Origin: Tectiglobus sp965215755
GTDB taxonomy: Bacteria; Pseudomonadota; Alphaproteobacteria; Rhizobiales; Hyphomicrobiaceae
Direction of reading: 5' to 3'
DNA: 64,000 nt
NCBI GenBank assembly: GCA_965215755.1
Contig: OZ244119.1
Coordinates: 6,138,001-6,202,000, forward strand
This document shows, one piece after another, positions 33,566 to 42,297 of the stretch (position 1 is its first letter; every line of letters starts with the position of its first letter). The translations under genes were made by a program, and so were the position numbers. Below the pieces are notes generated by a model. It made no database searches. It was given only the letters and a program-made list of their open reading frames with translations, and had not been told where the DNA came from.

Positions 33566-33590
33566 GGGCAGGTGGCAATGTCCCCTGCCC
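33566..33590. terminator. Intercistronic hairpin
   Basis: GGGCAGG and CCTGCCC pair around an 11-base loop between the NmrA and DUF1772 genes. No T-run follows, so it may only reduce downstream expression or protect mRNA ends. Confidence 0.4.
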
Positions 33591-33614
33591 ACCCCGCAAT
33601 GAGGAGTGACTGAC

Positions 33615-34124
33615 ATGGACACCGCATTCTTCTTTCTGATTCATTTCGCCGTGATTGCCTATGCCCTTGTCGGCGGCGTCTTCCTTGCGTTCTCTGACTT
33701 CATTATGCGCTCATTAGTGCTCACTGGCGGTCATGGCGGCATTGAAGCGATGCAAACGATCAACCGCGAGGTTTTTCGTTGGGTATTCATGGCGCTGTTT
33801 CTCGGCATGGCAGCGGTTTCTGTTGTCGTCGCAGGCTACGGAGCTTTCGGCCTGTCAGGTCCGGCCGGAACGCTGATCATGCTCGCCGGGCTGGTGTATC
33901 TCATCGGTTGCTTCGCCATCACAGTCGTTTCTAACGTTCCGATGAACGAGGCGTTGGCAGGAATGGAGGTGTCGCTCGAGACCACCCGAGACTACTGGTC
34001 TCAGACATACGTACCCCGTTGGACCTTCTGGAACTCGGTGCGAGCATTCGCCTGCGTCGTGTCAGCTGCGCTGCTGCTCGTCGGGCTCGTTTGGCTGACC
34101 CAAAACCAAGCACAACCTGCTTGA
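33615..34124 (+). CDS. DUF1772 (anthrone-oxygenase-like) membrane protein
   Basis: 169 residues with four hydrophobic segments. The ATG at 33615 with GAGGAG 8 bases before it is preferred to an upstream GTG. The family block G-G-V-F-L-A-F-S-D-F-I-M and G-I-E-A-M-Q-T-I-N are typical of DUF1772 proteins, some of which are anthrone oxygenases. It is the last gene of the pirin set. Function in bacteria is poorly known. Confidence 0.75.
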   Translation: MDTAFFFLIHFAVIAYALVGGVFLAFSDFIMRSLVLTGGHGGIEAMQTINREVFRWVFMALFLGMAAVSVVVAGYGAFGLSGPAGTLIMLAGLVYLIGCFAITVVSNVPMNEALAGMEVSLETTRDYWSQTYVPRWTFWNSVRAFACVVSAALLLVGLVWLTQNQAQPA

Positions 34125-34407
34125 TGCAAATTCGTTGGTGGGTCGCGACAATCGATTTTGACGCGACGCCCGCCCTTACAATCGAACATTGATGAGGCCT
34201 TCAACTTGCGACCTCAAATGTCTCTTGTTTGATCACAGTCTCCGTCATAGGCGGGCGCGATGTTGCACTTGCGAACGGTCACTCTTGGGTGGTCTGTGAC
34301 GCTGGATAATAACTCGTCGACGGTATTCACCAAAAGCCGACCTCTATGTCGAGGGATTTCCTCGTGCAGACACACCCTGGGCTGTTCCCTAACAGAGGAG
34401 ACAGACC

Positions 34408-35043
34408 ATGGAACATCATCAAGATCTTTCAAACGAGCAGCCAACTCGGCGTGTGCCTTGGAACAAGGGCAAGATCGTAGGAGCCAAACCGCCCTTGCAG
34501 CCGAGTCACGTTTGGTCAATCAGAACCAAGTTGCAGATGGAAGGCAAGACGCGTGATCTTGCGCTCTTCAACCTTGCCATCGATAGCAAGTTGCGAGGTT
34601 GCGACGTGGTTGCTGTTCGCGTCGAAGACGTTGCACCGAACGGCTATGCACTCGACCGTGCTACAATTCGACAGAAAAAGACTGGTCGACCAGTCAGGTT
34701 CGAACTGACCGAACACACGCGCAAGGCGATCGACAACTATCTCCGATTGACCGAACGCCAGCCAGGGCAATTCTTGTTTGCTGGCCGCGGTGGTCGCGGC
34801 GGTCTAACGACTCGGCAGTATGCTCGGCTCGTACAGGAGTGGGTTGCCAAAATTGGGCTCGACCCAAGCAAGTTTGGTACGCACTCGCTACGCAGAACCA
34901 AGGCGGTTCTGATCTACAGGCGAACCGGGAACTTAAGAGCGGTTCAACTGTTGCTCGGACATTCGAAAATTGAGAGTACCGTTCGCTATCTCGGCATCGA
35001 GGTGGATGATGCTATCGAACTCGCGGAGAAGACCGACATCTAA
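34408..35043 (+). CDS. Short tyrosine recombinase (catalytic domain only)
   Basis: 211 residues. After a short N-terminal part (P-W-N-K-G-K-I-V-G-A-K-P-P-L) comes a tyrosine-recombinase catalytic domain: R in D-S-K-L-R-G-C-D-V, H-S-L-R-R-T-K, L-L-G-H-S-K-I-E-S-T-V-R-Y-L-G with the nucleophile tyrosine. The core-binding SAM-like domain is missing or very small. This compact type is common on alphaproteobacterial plasmids and islands. AGAGGAGAC precedes the ATG. Its target is unknown. Confidence 0.82.
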   Translation: MEHHQDLSNEQPTRRVPWNKGKIVGAKPPLQPSHVWSIRTKLQMEGKTRDLALFNLAIDSKLRGCDVVAVRVEDVAPNGYALDRATIRQKKTGRPVRFELTEHTRKAIDNYLRLTERQPGQFLFAGRGGRGGLTTRQYARLVQEWVAKIGLDPSKFGTHSLRRTKAVLIYRRTGNLRAVQLLLGHSKIESTVRYLGIEVDDAIELAEKTDI

Positions 35044-35977
35044 TCGCGCGACGTGATACCTCTAAGAACAGACATGGTCGGCGGCGCAGATTCCGTCGCC
35101 GATCTGCCACCCGTGAATGGCAGCTTCTGGGATTTTTCTGCCTAGCCAACGGCTCAGTCGCGATCAGGTGCTCTGGTCCGTTCGAGTATCGTTTGTTTCA
35201 CTGGGGAACTGGGCACATTGTTTTTGCTATGGGGTCAACTTCTAACGTGATCTGGTCAACAAAGATGGATCACGCGGTCCCTTCTGGAACTTTGCTTCAT
35301 CTCGGATCCAGTATTGATATCGCTGGTCACCCTAAACTGGCAACGGTGACCCAAGATTGCCGTAGCATCCAGTGCATATAGTCTCCCTACCTAATACTTG
35401 AGTCTTACAGTTTGTGGCTAATGCCGTTTCTAGCAATACATCCGCAATCACGGTTGCCCAAAAAATGTGCCTAACCACTGACAAATGGCTGAATGAATCA
35501 TCAGTTTCACCGGCGCACCAACTCAATTCAAAATTCACAACGAAAATGCTTGAGCCTATGCCGCCAGCTTGCTTAGCTCCCGCTGTCCAGTGTCTGCCCG
35601 GATGCTGGGCAACTTAACGGAATGGCGCAACTGGCTTCGCTTTGTCCCCGCTTGGCGCTGCTGGTTGCGCTCCCGCCGCACCTCGCTTCTACAAACTCAA
35701 ACGCAAATCCGGCTTGGCATTGCCTGCGCGTCACGCCCCCGCCAAGCAACCGGAAATCAGCATATCACCAAGTGGCTTGATATCTACTCGGAAGATCTCA
35801 TATCGGCCGTAGCCATGCGCCGGATGATGCCTGCTTTAATCGGGAAGAGCAGAGCAGCGAAGCCGCAACTGCTTACGCTCACTGTTGACCCAACTCGTAA
35901 GTCGGCGGACTTCTGACTTAGCATTGCGCCAACGCCCGACACTCCTCAAGAAGATCTGAGTATGAGCAAATTGAGCC
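35044..35977. other. 934-bp stretch without a supported gene
   Basis: An imperfect hairpin (TCGGCGGCG/CGTCGCCGA, 35078-35102) follows the recombinase stop and may terminate it. The rest has only short frames with no start signals or motifs; the longest (ending 35916) is probably debris. It is the largest gene-free stretch in the composite segment. Confidence 0.4.
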
Positions 35978-36487
35978 TTACTTGCCTTCACTCGGTTTGT
36001 CGGCCGGAATTGGGCAGTTGCTGCACACGCGTTTATCGCAAAGGCGGCAGAGTGTGAGGCGTTCCATATTTGTGGTCTCCATCGAAGACAACATCTTGTG
36101 CAGTAGCACTGAGAATGTGTCCTGCTCGTCAGCCGATAACGTTTCCAGTAGCGGTCGAATTACTGCGAGGCGTCCCTTCAAGAGTTTCTCGCGAACGGCC
36201 TTGCCGCGCTTGGTTAGGTGGAGCGCGATCGCCCGCTTGTCTCGACCTTGGCGACGCTCAACGAGACCGTCAGCGACGAGCCGATCAACCAATCGGACTG
36301 TCCCCGGGTGAGATAAGCCTAGAATGCGGCGCAACATATCATTGGACGGACCAAACCCGTATCCGATCATAATTAACGCTGCGGGCGTTTCACCTGTGTG
36401 GCCTAGAATATTGCCCACGGAATCTTCGATGCGATCGGTGAGCGCGACCGCCACAACACCAAGCAGGTTTGCTGTACGATTAGTCAT
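35978..36487 (-). CDS. MarR-family repressor with C-terminal Cys cluster
   Basis: 169 residues. A winged helix-turn-helix (M-L-R-R-I-L-G-L-S-H-P-G-T-V-R-L-V-D-R-L) and the D-K-R-A-I-A-L-H-L-T wing are typical MarR. The C-terminal C-R-L-C-D-K-R-V-C-S-N-C gives four cysteines in CxxCx4CxxC, which could bind a metal or sense oxidants. It is divergent from the SnoaL-like gene; two dyad operators lie between them, one overlapping its own start region, so it probably represses both. Confidence 0.88.
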   Translation of the reverse strand: MTNRTANLLGVVAVALTDRIEDSVGNILGHTGETPAALIMIGYGFGPSNDMLRRILGLSHPGTVRLVDRLVADGLVERRQGRDKRAIALHLTKRGKAVREKLLKGRLAVIRPLLETLSADEQDTFSVLLHKMLSSMETTNMERLTLCRLCDKRVCSNCPIPADKPSEGK

Positions 36488-36500
36488 TCAATGACAATAA

Positions 36501-36553
36501 GTGCGTTGCGCACATTATTCAACTTGACTTTATGTGCGCGACGCACATATTAA
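36501..36553 (+). promoter_or_regulatory. Divergent promoter with two MarR-type operators
   Basis: Site 1 is GTGCG-TTG-CGCAC at 36501-36513. Site 2 is ATGTGCG-CGA-CGCACAT at 36532-36548. Both share the GTGCG/CGCAC arms. Site 2 lies between a -35 like TTGACT (36524-36529) and a -10 like TATTAA (36548-36553), spacing 18, pointing toward the SnoaL-like gene. Repressor bound there would block that promoter directly. Confidence 0.7.
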
Positions 36554-36601
36554 GTACGCGTGCGATACTAGTCTGTTTTGCCGGTAGCAACGGAGAGCGC
36601 T

Positions 36602-37009
36602 ATGCCTAATGACCAAGCAACCTGCCTCGTCCCCGAACATCAAGACTTCTATGATCGTTTTAAGTCTTTCTGGGCAGCGCCTTCCGGATCACGTGTGCCG
36701 GATTTGATTGCACCAGACGCTGAGATTTACTTCACTGGTCAATCTAAGATGTCGGGTGCGGACTATGTTGGTTACATGAGTGGGATGCTCGCTACATTTC
36801 CTGGCATAACGGTTACACCTCTGGACAGTGCCGGTAGCGGCAATATGCTCTATATAGCCTGGCAGGCATCAAGTCTGATACACGGACAGCAGCGCACGTT
36901 TTTGGGTGTCGACCGGTTTCGGATTTTCAACGGCATGGCCATTGAAGAACATATCATTTTTGACTCAGCTGTGCTTCAGCCGGAGGGAAGGGCCGGTATC
37001 GATCATTGA
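36602..37009 (+). CDS. SnoaL/NTF2-like protein
   Basis: 135 residues from the ATG at 36602 (GGAGAG upstream); an in-frame TTG at 36578 is less likely. The pattern F-K-S-F-W-A-A-P, I-A-P-D-A-E-I-Y-F-T-G and I-F-N-G-M-A-I-E-E-H-I-I-F-D is that of SnoaL-type NTF2 folds, small-molecule isomerases, hydrolases or binding proteins. It appears to be the main target of the adjacent MarR repressor. Substrate unknown. Confidence 0.7.
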   Translation: MPNDQATCLVPEHQDFYDRFKSFWAAPSGSRVPDLIAPDAEIYFTGQSKMSGADYVGYMSGMLATFPGITVTPLDSAGSGNMLYIAWQASSLIHGQQRTFLGVDRFRIFNGMAIEEHIIFDSAVLQPEGRAGIDH

Positions 37010-37140
37010 CGATTAATCGCAATGCAGGTCACTCTCTATGAACTACAGAAGTTTACCTCTGTATGTCCGCACATGTCCGGAGTTCGCTCACCCGATTGAA
37101 GCTAATATAGATGGTTGCGGTCCGGTTTCTAAGCGCACCG

Positions 37141-37893
37141 CTAGGAGCTCGCGATGCTGCGAAGCAGGCTGTCAGATGCCTCATCCACGGGGAAGTAGAG
37201 TTCGATCTTGAAATCGTCGAGTGTCACATCTTCAGGTGTGCCAAACTGAGAGATAGTTGCAAACATTTGTAATCGCCCGCTTTCCAGTCGAAGGATGGTC
37301 GGCACCACTGGTCCGAGGGGCTGCGAAGTGCTGCTGTCAAAGCCCGAGAGATAGTCCGCCACGCGGTCGAGTTCCGCCACACCGCCTTGCGTAATGCTTT
37401 CTGTTCTAAGACGGGCAGAGGCATGGCGCGCTACATCGGGCCAGTTTTCGACAACTTGAGGCATCTGATCTGACATCATCAAGTTGAGAAGACTATCGCC
37501 GACACCCATTGCGAACTGTCCGTATAGCAGAGCCGCAGCTTCGTTCATATGCCGTACGGTCCAGAGACGGTCGACAGCAATCCCGGGATAAGGATGGTGA
37601 TGAACAAGCATCAGATCGATAGCTCTGCGAATTGGTGCCATGTCATCGCTATCCCATCTACGACTCGGGTAGCGCGCCGCGAAGCTCGCATGGATCAGCA
37701 GTTGATTTCGCGCATCCAGTGGCAGCTGCAATGCTTCTCCTAGCCGAGCAATCATTTCTCGGCTTGGTTTGGCCCGACCATTCTCAAGAAACGACAAGTG
37801 ACGCGTTGAGATTTCGGCTTCCGTAGCGAGGTCCAGCTGACTGAAGCGTCGCGCCTCGCGCCAAGCTCTGAGGGATTCGGGAAACTGAGACAT
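37141..37893 (-). CDS. XRE-family regulator with MmyB-like ligand-binding domain
   Basis: 250 residues. The N-terminal helix-turn-helix (F-S-Q-L-D-L-A-T-E-A-E-I-S-T-R-H-L-S-F-L) is followed by a C-terminal MmyB-type domain with V-D-R-L-W-T-V-R-H-M-N-E-A. The group responds to small, often lipid-like, ligands and usually controls the neighbouring divergent gene. Here that would be the membrane-protein pair starting at 38004. Confidence 0.87.
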   Translation of the reverse strand: MSQFPESLRAWREARRFSQLDLATEAEISTRHLSFLENGRAKPSREMIARLGEALQLPLDARNQLLIHASFAARYPSRRWDSDDMAPIRRAIDLMLVHHHPYPGIAVDRLWTVRHMNEAAALLYGQFAMGVGDSLLNLMMSDQMPQVVENWPDVARHASARLRTESITQGGVAELDRVADYLSGFDSSTSQPLGPVVPTILRLESGRLQMFATISQFGTPEDVTLDDFKIELYFPVDEASDSLLRSIASS

Positions 37894-38003
37894 GATTTAG
37901 CTTAGCATACGAACTGACCCCAGTCCTTTACCTCGCAGGTAATTGCCTGCTTGACCGTCGGTGGTCTAGTTCATGATCCAACATCATGGGTGGAGAACCG
38001 TTA

Positions 38004-38423
38004 ATGACACATGCTGTCCACAAATTTTGGCTCAAAGTCACGGCGGTCGTTGTTGGGTCATTCGGCCCGGTGTTCTTTCTTGGAACGATGGAGGCGACGC
38101 AGGAGCCAGCACGGTGGAGCCTCGATCTGTTGAGCTGGCCGATAGATGGCGCGACGACCTTCGAACATCCTGACACGCGGTTTCTTTCAGCTTTGACAGG
38201 CGGCTTTCTGCTGGGCTGGGGGATTATGATCTGGTGTCTGTCTGCGAGGGTTTATGATGCCGCCCCCGATGCTGTACGCAGAAGCGTACTTTTAGGGCTG
38301 TTGTCATGGTTCATCCTTGACAGCGCGGGATCAATCGCTTCGGGCAATGTTTCGAACGCGCTCTTCAATATCGTCGTTCTTCTGATTGCAGTCGGTCCGC
38401 TTTGGAGGCCGGCGCGCGCTTGA
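38004..38423 (+). CDS. Integral membrane protein, unknown function
   Basis: 139 residues from the ATG at 38004 with TGGAGAA upstream. About four hydrophobic segments (F-G-P-V-F-F-L-G, L-T-G-G-F-L-L-G-W-G-I-M and two near the C-terminus). I recognise no family. It is divergent from the MmyB-type regulator and followed by a second small membrane protein. Confidence 0.7.
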   Translation: MTHAVHKFWLKVTAVVVGSFGPVFFLGTMEATQEPARWSLDLLSWPIDGATTFEHPDTRFLSALTGGFLLGWGIMIWCLSARVYDAAPDAVRRSVLLGLLSWFILDSAGSIASGNVSNALFNIVVLLIAVGPLWRPARA

Positions 38424-38448
38424 ATTCCAGCATAAGGGGGCAAGCACC

Positions 38449-38790
38449 ATGGCATTATTTCGAGCCATACTGCTGATCATGCTCGCCATCATCGTGATCT
38501 ATACCAGTGTTACAATCTCGATGCATGGCCTGCACCTACTGCCGCATTTTTTCGGGGCGATCGCGACAATGGATTGGCAAGGCCAGTTCAATACCGACTT
38601 CATGATGTTCCTCATGTTATCGGGGCTTTGGACAGCTTGGCGCAATGGTATGACGGGTGGCGCCATTGCCCTCGGAATTGTTGCCGTGTTTTTCGGCATA
38701 CTCTTTTTATCGGTGTACCTGCTCTACCTCAGCTATCGAAAAAACGGCAACATGAAGCAAATCCTACTCGGAGTTCATGCTGACCGTTGA
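38449..38790 (+). CDS. Small integral membrane protein, unknown function
   Basis: 113 residues with hydrophobic segments at about 5-25, 48-62 and 70-98. An AAGGGGG site lies 8 bases before the ATG and the gene follows the previous one by 25 bases, so they are a pair. No family is recognised; the A-W-R-N-G-M-T-G-G segment is seen in small uncharacterised membrane proteins of this order. Confidence 0.7.
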   Translation: MALFRAILLIMLAIIVIYTSVTISMHGLHLLPHFFGAIATMDWQGQFNTDFMMFLMLSGLWTAWRNGMTGGAIALGIVAVFFGILFLSVYLLYLSYRKNGNMKQILLGVHADR

Positions 38791-39013
38791 ACACTGAGCA
38801 AACAGGTCCTCGCAGGTTGGCCACCATTTTGCGGAGTTGGCCCAACTCGGTCATTGCCAATCTCAGCGTTTCGCATCGCAACTATGGCTGCAGGTTGCCA
38901 AAGCGGCTGCAAGCAAGTTCAGCATCGCTTCGGCGCGTGTATGACGCGAAGATCGTTGCCGGCCAAATAGGGCGCAAAAAAATGCCAGTTGGTGCAAACG
39001 ATCGCAGGAGCAA

Positions 39014-40885
39014 TCAATCATTGCGCCCAACTGAACTAATGGCCTTCCGTGCCAGCGGCAGCACGGCATCCGCGATGACGGCCTGTCCTTCGGCTGTTGG
39101 ATGAAACGCTCCTCCGAACGTGCTTGCCTTCAAGAGGTCCTGTGGTCCGTTGCGTTGACGTCCGCGACGCAGTCGCTGGCGAACATCGCTGGATAAGTCG
39201 ATATGGGCAGTCAGATATGCATCGTTCGATGTTCTCATCCAACGCTGTCGTTGTGAATAAGGCCGATACAGAGACGGCCGATAAGGGAACCAGTTGCGCC
39301 CAGTCCAACGTGGTAGCCTAAGCTCGTCTTGCACGCGACTTCCCCCACCCTCTATGCCGGCGCAGATACCACGACCCGCGAATTGCGCGCGATGCGTGAT
39401 CGCGAATCGCCAACCGTACTTGCGTGCCACTTCGCGCATCAGATCATTCAGTCTTTTGCCAACGGTTTCAGAGTGTGCGGTGCGTCGGGGATCGAGGCGA
39501 TAGCCAGGAAATCCATCGAGGCCAGCTTGGTTTTCTGCACCGCAAATGCTTCTACCATCCCTCTTCACAGCGATCGTTGGATAAGCTGTCAAGACTATGC
39601 GCCCGGATTCATTCCATGGGATGTGAAGATGATTGTGCAGCGCGCGTCGAAGTAGTTTGAAACGCGATCTCAATTCGCCGAATCTCTGCATGGCATCGCG
39701 TGGCGCGAATGCCTGGTCCGTCGCCTGACTCAATCGGCGCAGAGGTGTGCGATCTTTCAGGATGCTATAAGCGATCAGCTTGGCAAAGCCGATATCATTG
39801 CCGCCGATGTTGAGCAGGACCAGGTCAATTTTCCGGGCCCGCTCTGATGGGCAGCGTTGCAATGCCAACCCCTCTAGACTTGGGACGCGTCCACCATCCA
39901 TAAAGCTCGACGCATAGTTACGAATTCCATAGCCCTTGCCACCGCATTGCGCGACAGCAGCATCGCCGATCTGCGAACGGCGGAGTTTGACAGGAAAGCG
40001 CTCAACACCTTTCCAGGGTGTGAGCAAGCCGGATGTTATCTCCGCGCCCGAACATGACAAACCAAGAAAGGTTACTGCACGGTGCGGATCTTCAAGCGCG
40101 AGTTGAAGCGCGACACGCAACTGATGTGAATAGAGGGATCGATGACATGGCTGGCTTAGCCAAAAGGCGCTTGGTCCAATCATCTGACGCCCCTGATATC
40201 TGATTGATGTGGACTTTCGTGCCGGAAATCCACTGAGATCAAGATCGCGGATACGCCCAAAACTTGCAGCCTTATCATCTCGCCAACGAACCGGTCGATC
40301 AGGGTTCCCTTCTCCCGACGCATACGAGTCGCCAAGTCCGACAATGAAAACATCTCGAACTCGAACTCTTGTATTGGCTGCCTTTCCCCCCGACGCGCGA
40401 ACAGTTATCCTCGCCCCGGTCGGAAAGGGCACGTTCATTCGAACCGCTTCATGACAGGGGCGACGGATTGCTCGTCCCTTCCATGCCTGGCCAACCCGCC
40501 TTTCTAATCGCCAAATACACATCGCCCTTGCCTGCGAGGCGTGACTAACCCGCGCGACAATTCGATGAGACTTGGGGAAAACAAAATCCCGAAGACTACC
40601 ACACGCCGTATGGCTCTGTCGCCGGAGGTCCCAGCAGGTTTGCCGGAACGAGCTTTCAGCCCAGCCGAATGGATGTCGAGCAGCAAGCAATCGCTCCGAC
40701 GCCAAAACAGGAGAAGAGGTGTATCCAACCTCTCGTGAGACACGGCGATGGATATCGGTAACTTCAGTATCCGCAAAAAGGCGAAATGGGTTCTCAAGCC
40801 GCCACGAGATCTCTAGTGACCAGGCTGTGTTCGGACACATAGCGATTAGGCCGGCAAGGGAGACAAGCAGAATTGCATAGGGCAT
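39014..40885 (-). CDS. Secreted SGNH/GDSL-family hydrolase, large
   Basis: About 623 residues from the Met at 40885, which begins a signal peptide (P-Y-A-I-L-L-V-S-L-A-G-L-I); a Met 17 codons upstream is less likely. A roughly 170-residue N-terminal domain precedes the SGNH core: block I G-L-G-D-S-Y-A-S-G-E-G with the catalytic serine, block III I-G-G-N-D-I-G-F, and the C-terminal H-P-T-A-E-G-Q histidine block. Such enzymes cleave esters in the periplasm or outside the cell. The natural ester is unknown. The next gene upstream (DUF2141) also encodes an exported protein and is read in the same direction. Confidence 0.8.
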   Translation of the reverse strand: MPYAILLVSLAGLIAMCPNTAWSLEISWRLENPFRLFADTEVTDIHRRVSREVGYTSSPVLASERLLAARHPFGWAESSFRQTCWDLRRQSHTACGSLRDFVFPKSHRIVARVSHASQARAMCIWRLERRVGQAWKGRAIRRPCHEAVRMNVPFPTGARITVRASGGKAANTRVRVRDVFIVGLGDSYASGEGNPDRPVRWRDDKAASFGRIRDLDLSGFPARKSTSIRYQGRQMIGPSAFWLSQPCHRSLYSHQLRVALQLALEDPHRAVTFLGLSCSGAEITSGLLTPWKGVERFPVKLRRSQIGDAAVAQCGGKGYGIRNYASSFMDGGRVPSLEGLALQRCPSERARKIDLVLLNIGGNDIGFAKLIAYSILKDRTPLRRLSQATDQAFAPRDAMQRFGELRSRFKLLRRALHNHLHIPWNESGRIVLTAYPTIAVKRDGRSICGAENQAGLDGFPGYRLDPRRTAHSETVGKRLNDLMREVARKYGWRFAITHRAQFAGRGICAGIEGGGSRVQDELRLPRWTGRNWFPYRPSLYRPYSQRQRWMRTSNDAYLTAHIDLSSDVRQRLRRGRQRNGPQDLLKASTFGGAFHPTAEGQAVIADAVLPLARKAISSVGRND

Positions 40886-40985
40886 GTATGGTCTCGTATT
40901 GCTGCAATCATGGAATAAGAACTGGAAGCCGGGCAAGTCACCCGTCCTGCCCGGACACGTCAGTGAAGTGCCCCGCGGACCTTGG

Positions 40986-41429
40986 CTAGAATAGATACTT
41001 GGCCGTGATAGAGAGCTGCCTGGTAGCAGGTACGTCGACCCGGCCTTTCTGGAAAGTCGGCGGACTCATCGGGCCAATCGAGGGATTGTTGGCAAGTCCA
41101 ACCCCTGACAACGGCATACCCATGAAGTTCGTCTCGGGTTTGCCGAGGAGCTTCTCATCATGAAACATCGAGACCGCGTATGTGCCCGCCGGAAGCTCTG
41201 GGAAAGACACACGCGGTTGGGAGGCTGGCGCCGAAAGAGTTTTCCAAGGTTGCCCCTTGGCGCAGTTAGGGAACCCTTGGTCGTTTGCGCGCCACAAACA
41301 TACGACGACGTTTCCTTGCGCATTACGCAAGCCGTTGACGGAAACTTCGAGGCCGTGTGCGGCTGATGTGAGTGCAAAGCAGCTTGTGAACAGGCCGAGC
41401 AATAGCGTTAGCCGAGTACGTGGTTTCAT
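40986..41429 (-). CDS. DUF2141 periplasmic protein
   Basis: 147 residues from the ATG at 41429. A signal peptide (L-L-L-G-L-F-T-S-C-F-A-L) is followed by L-E-V-S-V-N-G-L-R-N-A-Q-G and G-T-Y-A-V-S-M-F-H-D-E, the beta-sandwich blocks of DUF2141. Exported; function unknown. It has the same direction as the SGNH gene and the DevBCA-type exporter genes. Confidence 0.82.
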   Translation of the reverse strand: MKPRTRLTLLLGLFTSCFALTSAAHGLEVSVNGLRNAQGNVVVCLWRANDQGFPNCAKGQPWKTLSAPASQPRVSFPELPAGTYAVSMFHDEKLLGKPETNFMGMPLSGVGLANNPSIGPMSPPTFQKGRVDVPATRQLSITAKYLF

Positions 41430-41525
41430 CGTACGACTCCATTTAACAAGATTTGTTGATGTGTATTGTGTTGGCCGGTTGTACCGCCTCAGGAGAAGCA
41501 AGCGTCCACCCGGCCCAGGCTCATC

Positions 41526-42287
41526 TCATCGCTCGTCTTTGACTATCCTACCGTCCTCCATTGTTATGATCCGATCCGCCATTTCGAGGATGCGATTGTC
41601 GTGTGTGACCATCAGGATCGTCGTACCGCGATGTGCGGCGAGACGTTTCAACATCGCAACAACGTCGCGACCCGTATCTTTGTCCAAGGCAGCAGTAGGC
41701 TCGTCTGCAAAAACAATGTCCGGGTTGCCGATAAGTGCGCGAGCGACGGCGACGCGTTGTTTTTGGCCACCAGACAGGTTACCCGGCAGATAGTCGATCC
41801 GATCTTCCAATCCCAAGAGTGTCAGAAGATGCGTGGCCGCATGTTGCCAGCTGGTCATCGCTTGCGGGCCGTGCACCTCCAAACCCATCCGAACATTCTG
41901 AATGGCCGTCAGGCTTTCGTGCAAGTTGTGAGCCTGGAAAATGAACCCGAGACGACGGCGGGCATGCACCAGGAGGTCTTCGTCAGCTTCGTGCAGTTCA
42001 TTGCCAAATAGTTTCACGCTGCCCATCTCGACCCGTCGCAAACAGCCGACGAGTGTCAGCAACGTGGTTTTGCCCGACCCCGACGCGCCCATCAGGATCG
42101 TCAGCTCTCCGCGGTTGATCGTGAGATCAATATCAAACAACACCTGCTTGCGTGCTTCACCGTTTCCGAAGGCATGACCTAGCTTGGTGGTCACAATCGG
42201 AGCTGCTTCGCGCCCGAACGAACTGACGCATTCGGAAGAACGTTGCTTCAGGTTTTTGTTTTCAGGCTCGGCTAAGAGATCGTCCAC
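41526..42287 (-). CDS. ABC exporter ATPase, DevA/MacB type
   Basis: 253 residues from a GTG at 42287 with AGGGAGA 6 bases upstream; the longer frame would overlap the permease stop and lacks a site. Walker A G-A-S-G-S-G-K-T, signature L-S-G-G-Q-K-Q-R and Walker B V-F-A-D-E-P-T-A are intact. With the preceding permease and membrane-fusion genes it forms a DevBCA-like exporter. The substrate is unknown; DevBCA relatives export glycolipids, MacB relatives export drugs or peptides. Confidence 0.9.
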   Translation of the reverse strand: MDDLLAEPENKNLKQRSSECVSSFGREAAPIVTTKLGHAFGNGEARKQVLFDIDLTINRGELTILMGASGSGKTTLLTLVGCLRRVEMGSVKLFGNELHEADEDLLVHARRRLGFIFQAHNLHESLTAIQNVRMGLEVHGPQAMTSWQHAATHLLTLLGLEDRIDYLPGNLSGGQKQRVAVARALIGNPDIVFADEPTAALDKDTGRDVVAMLKRLAAHRGTTILMVTHDNRILEMADRIITMEDGRIVKDER

Positions 42288-42297
42288 GGCAATCTCC

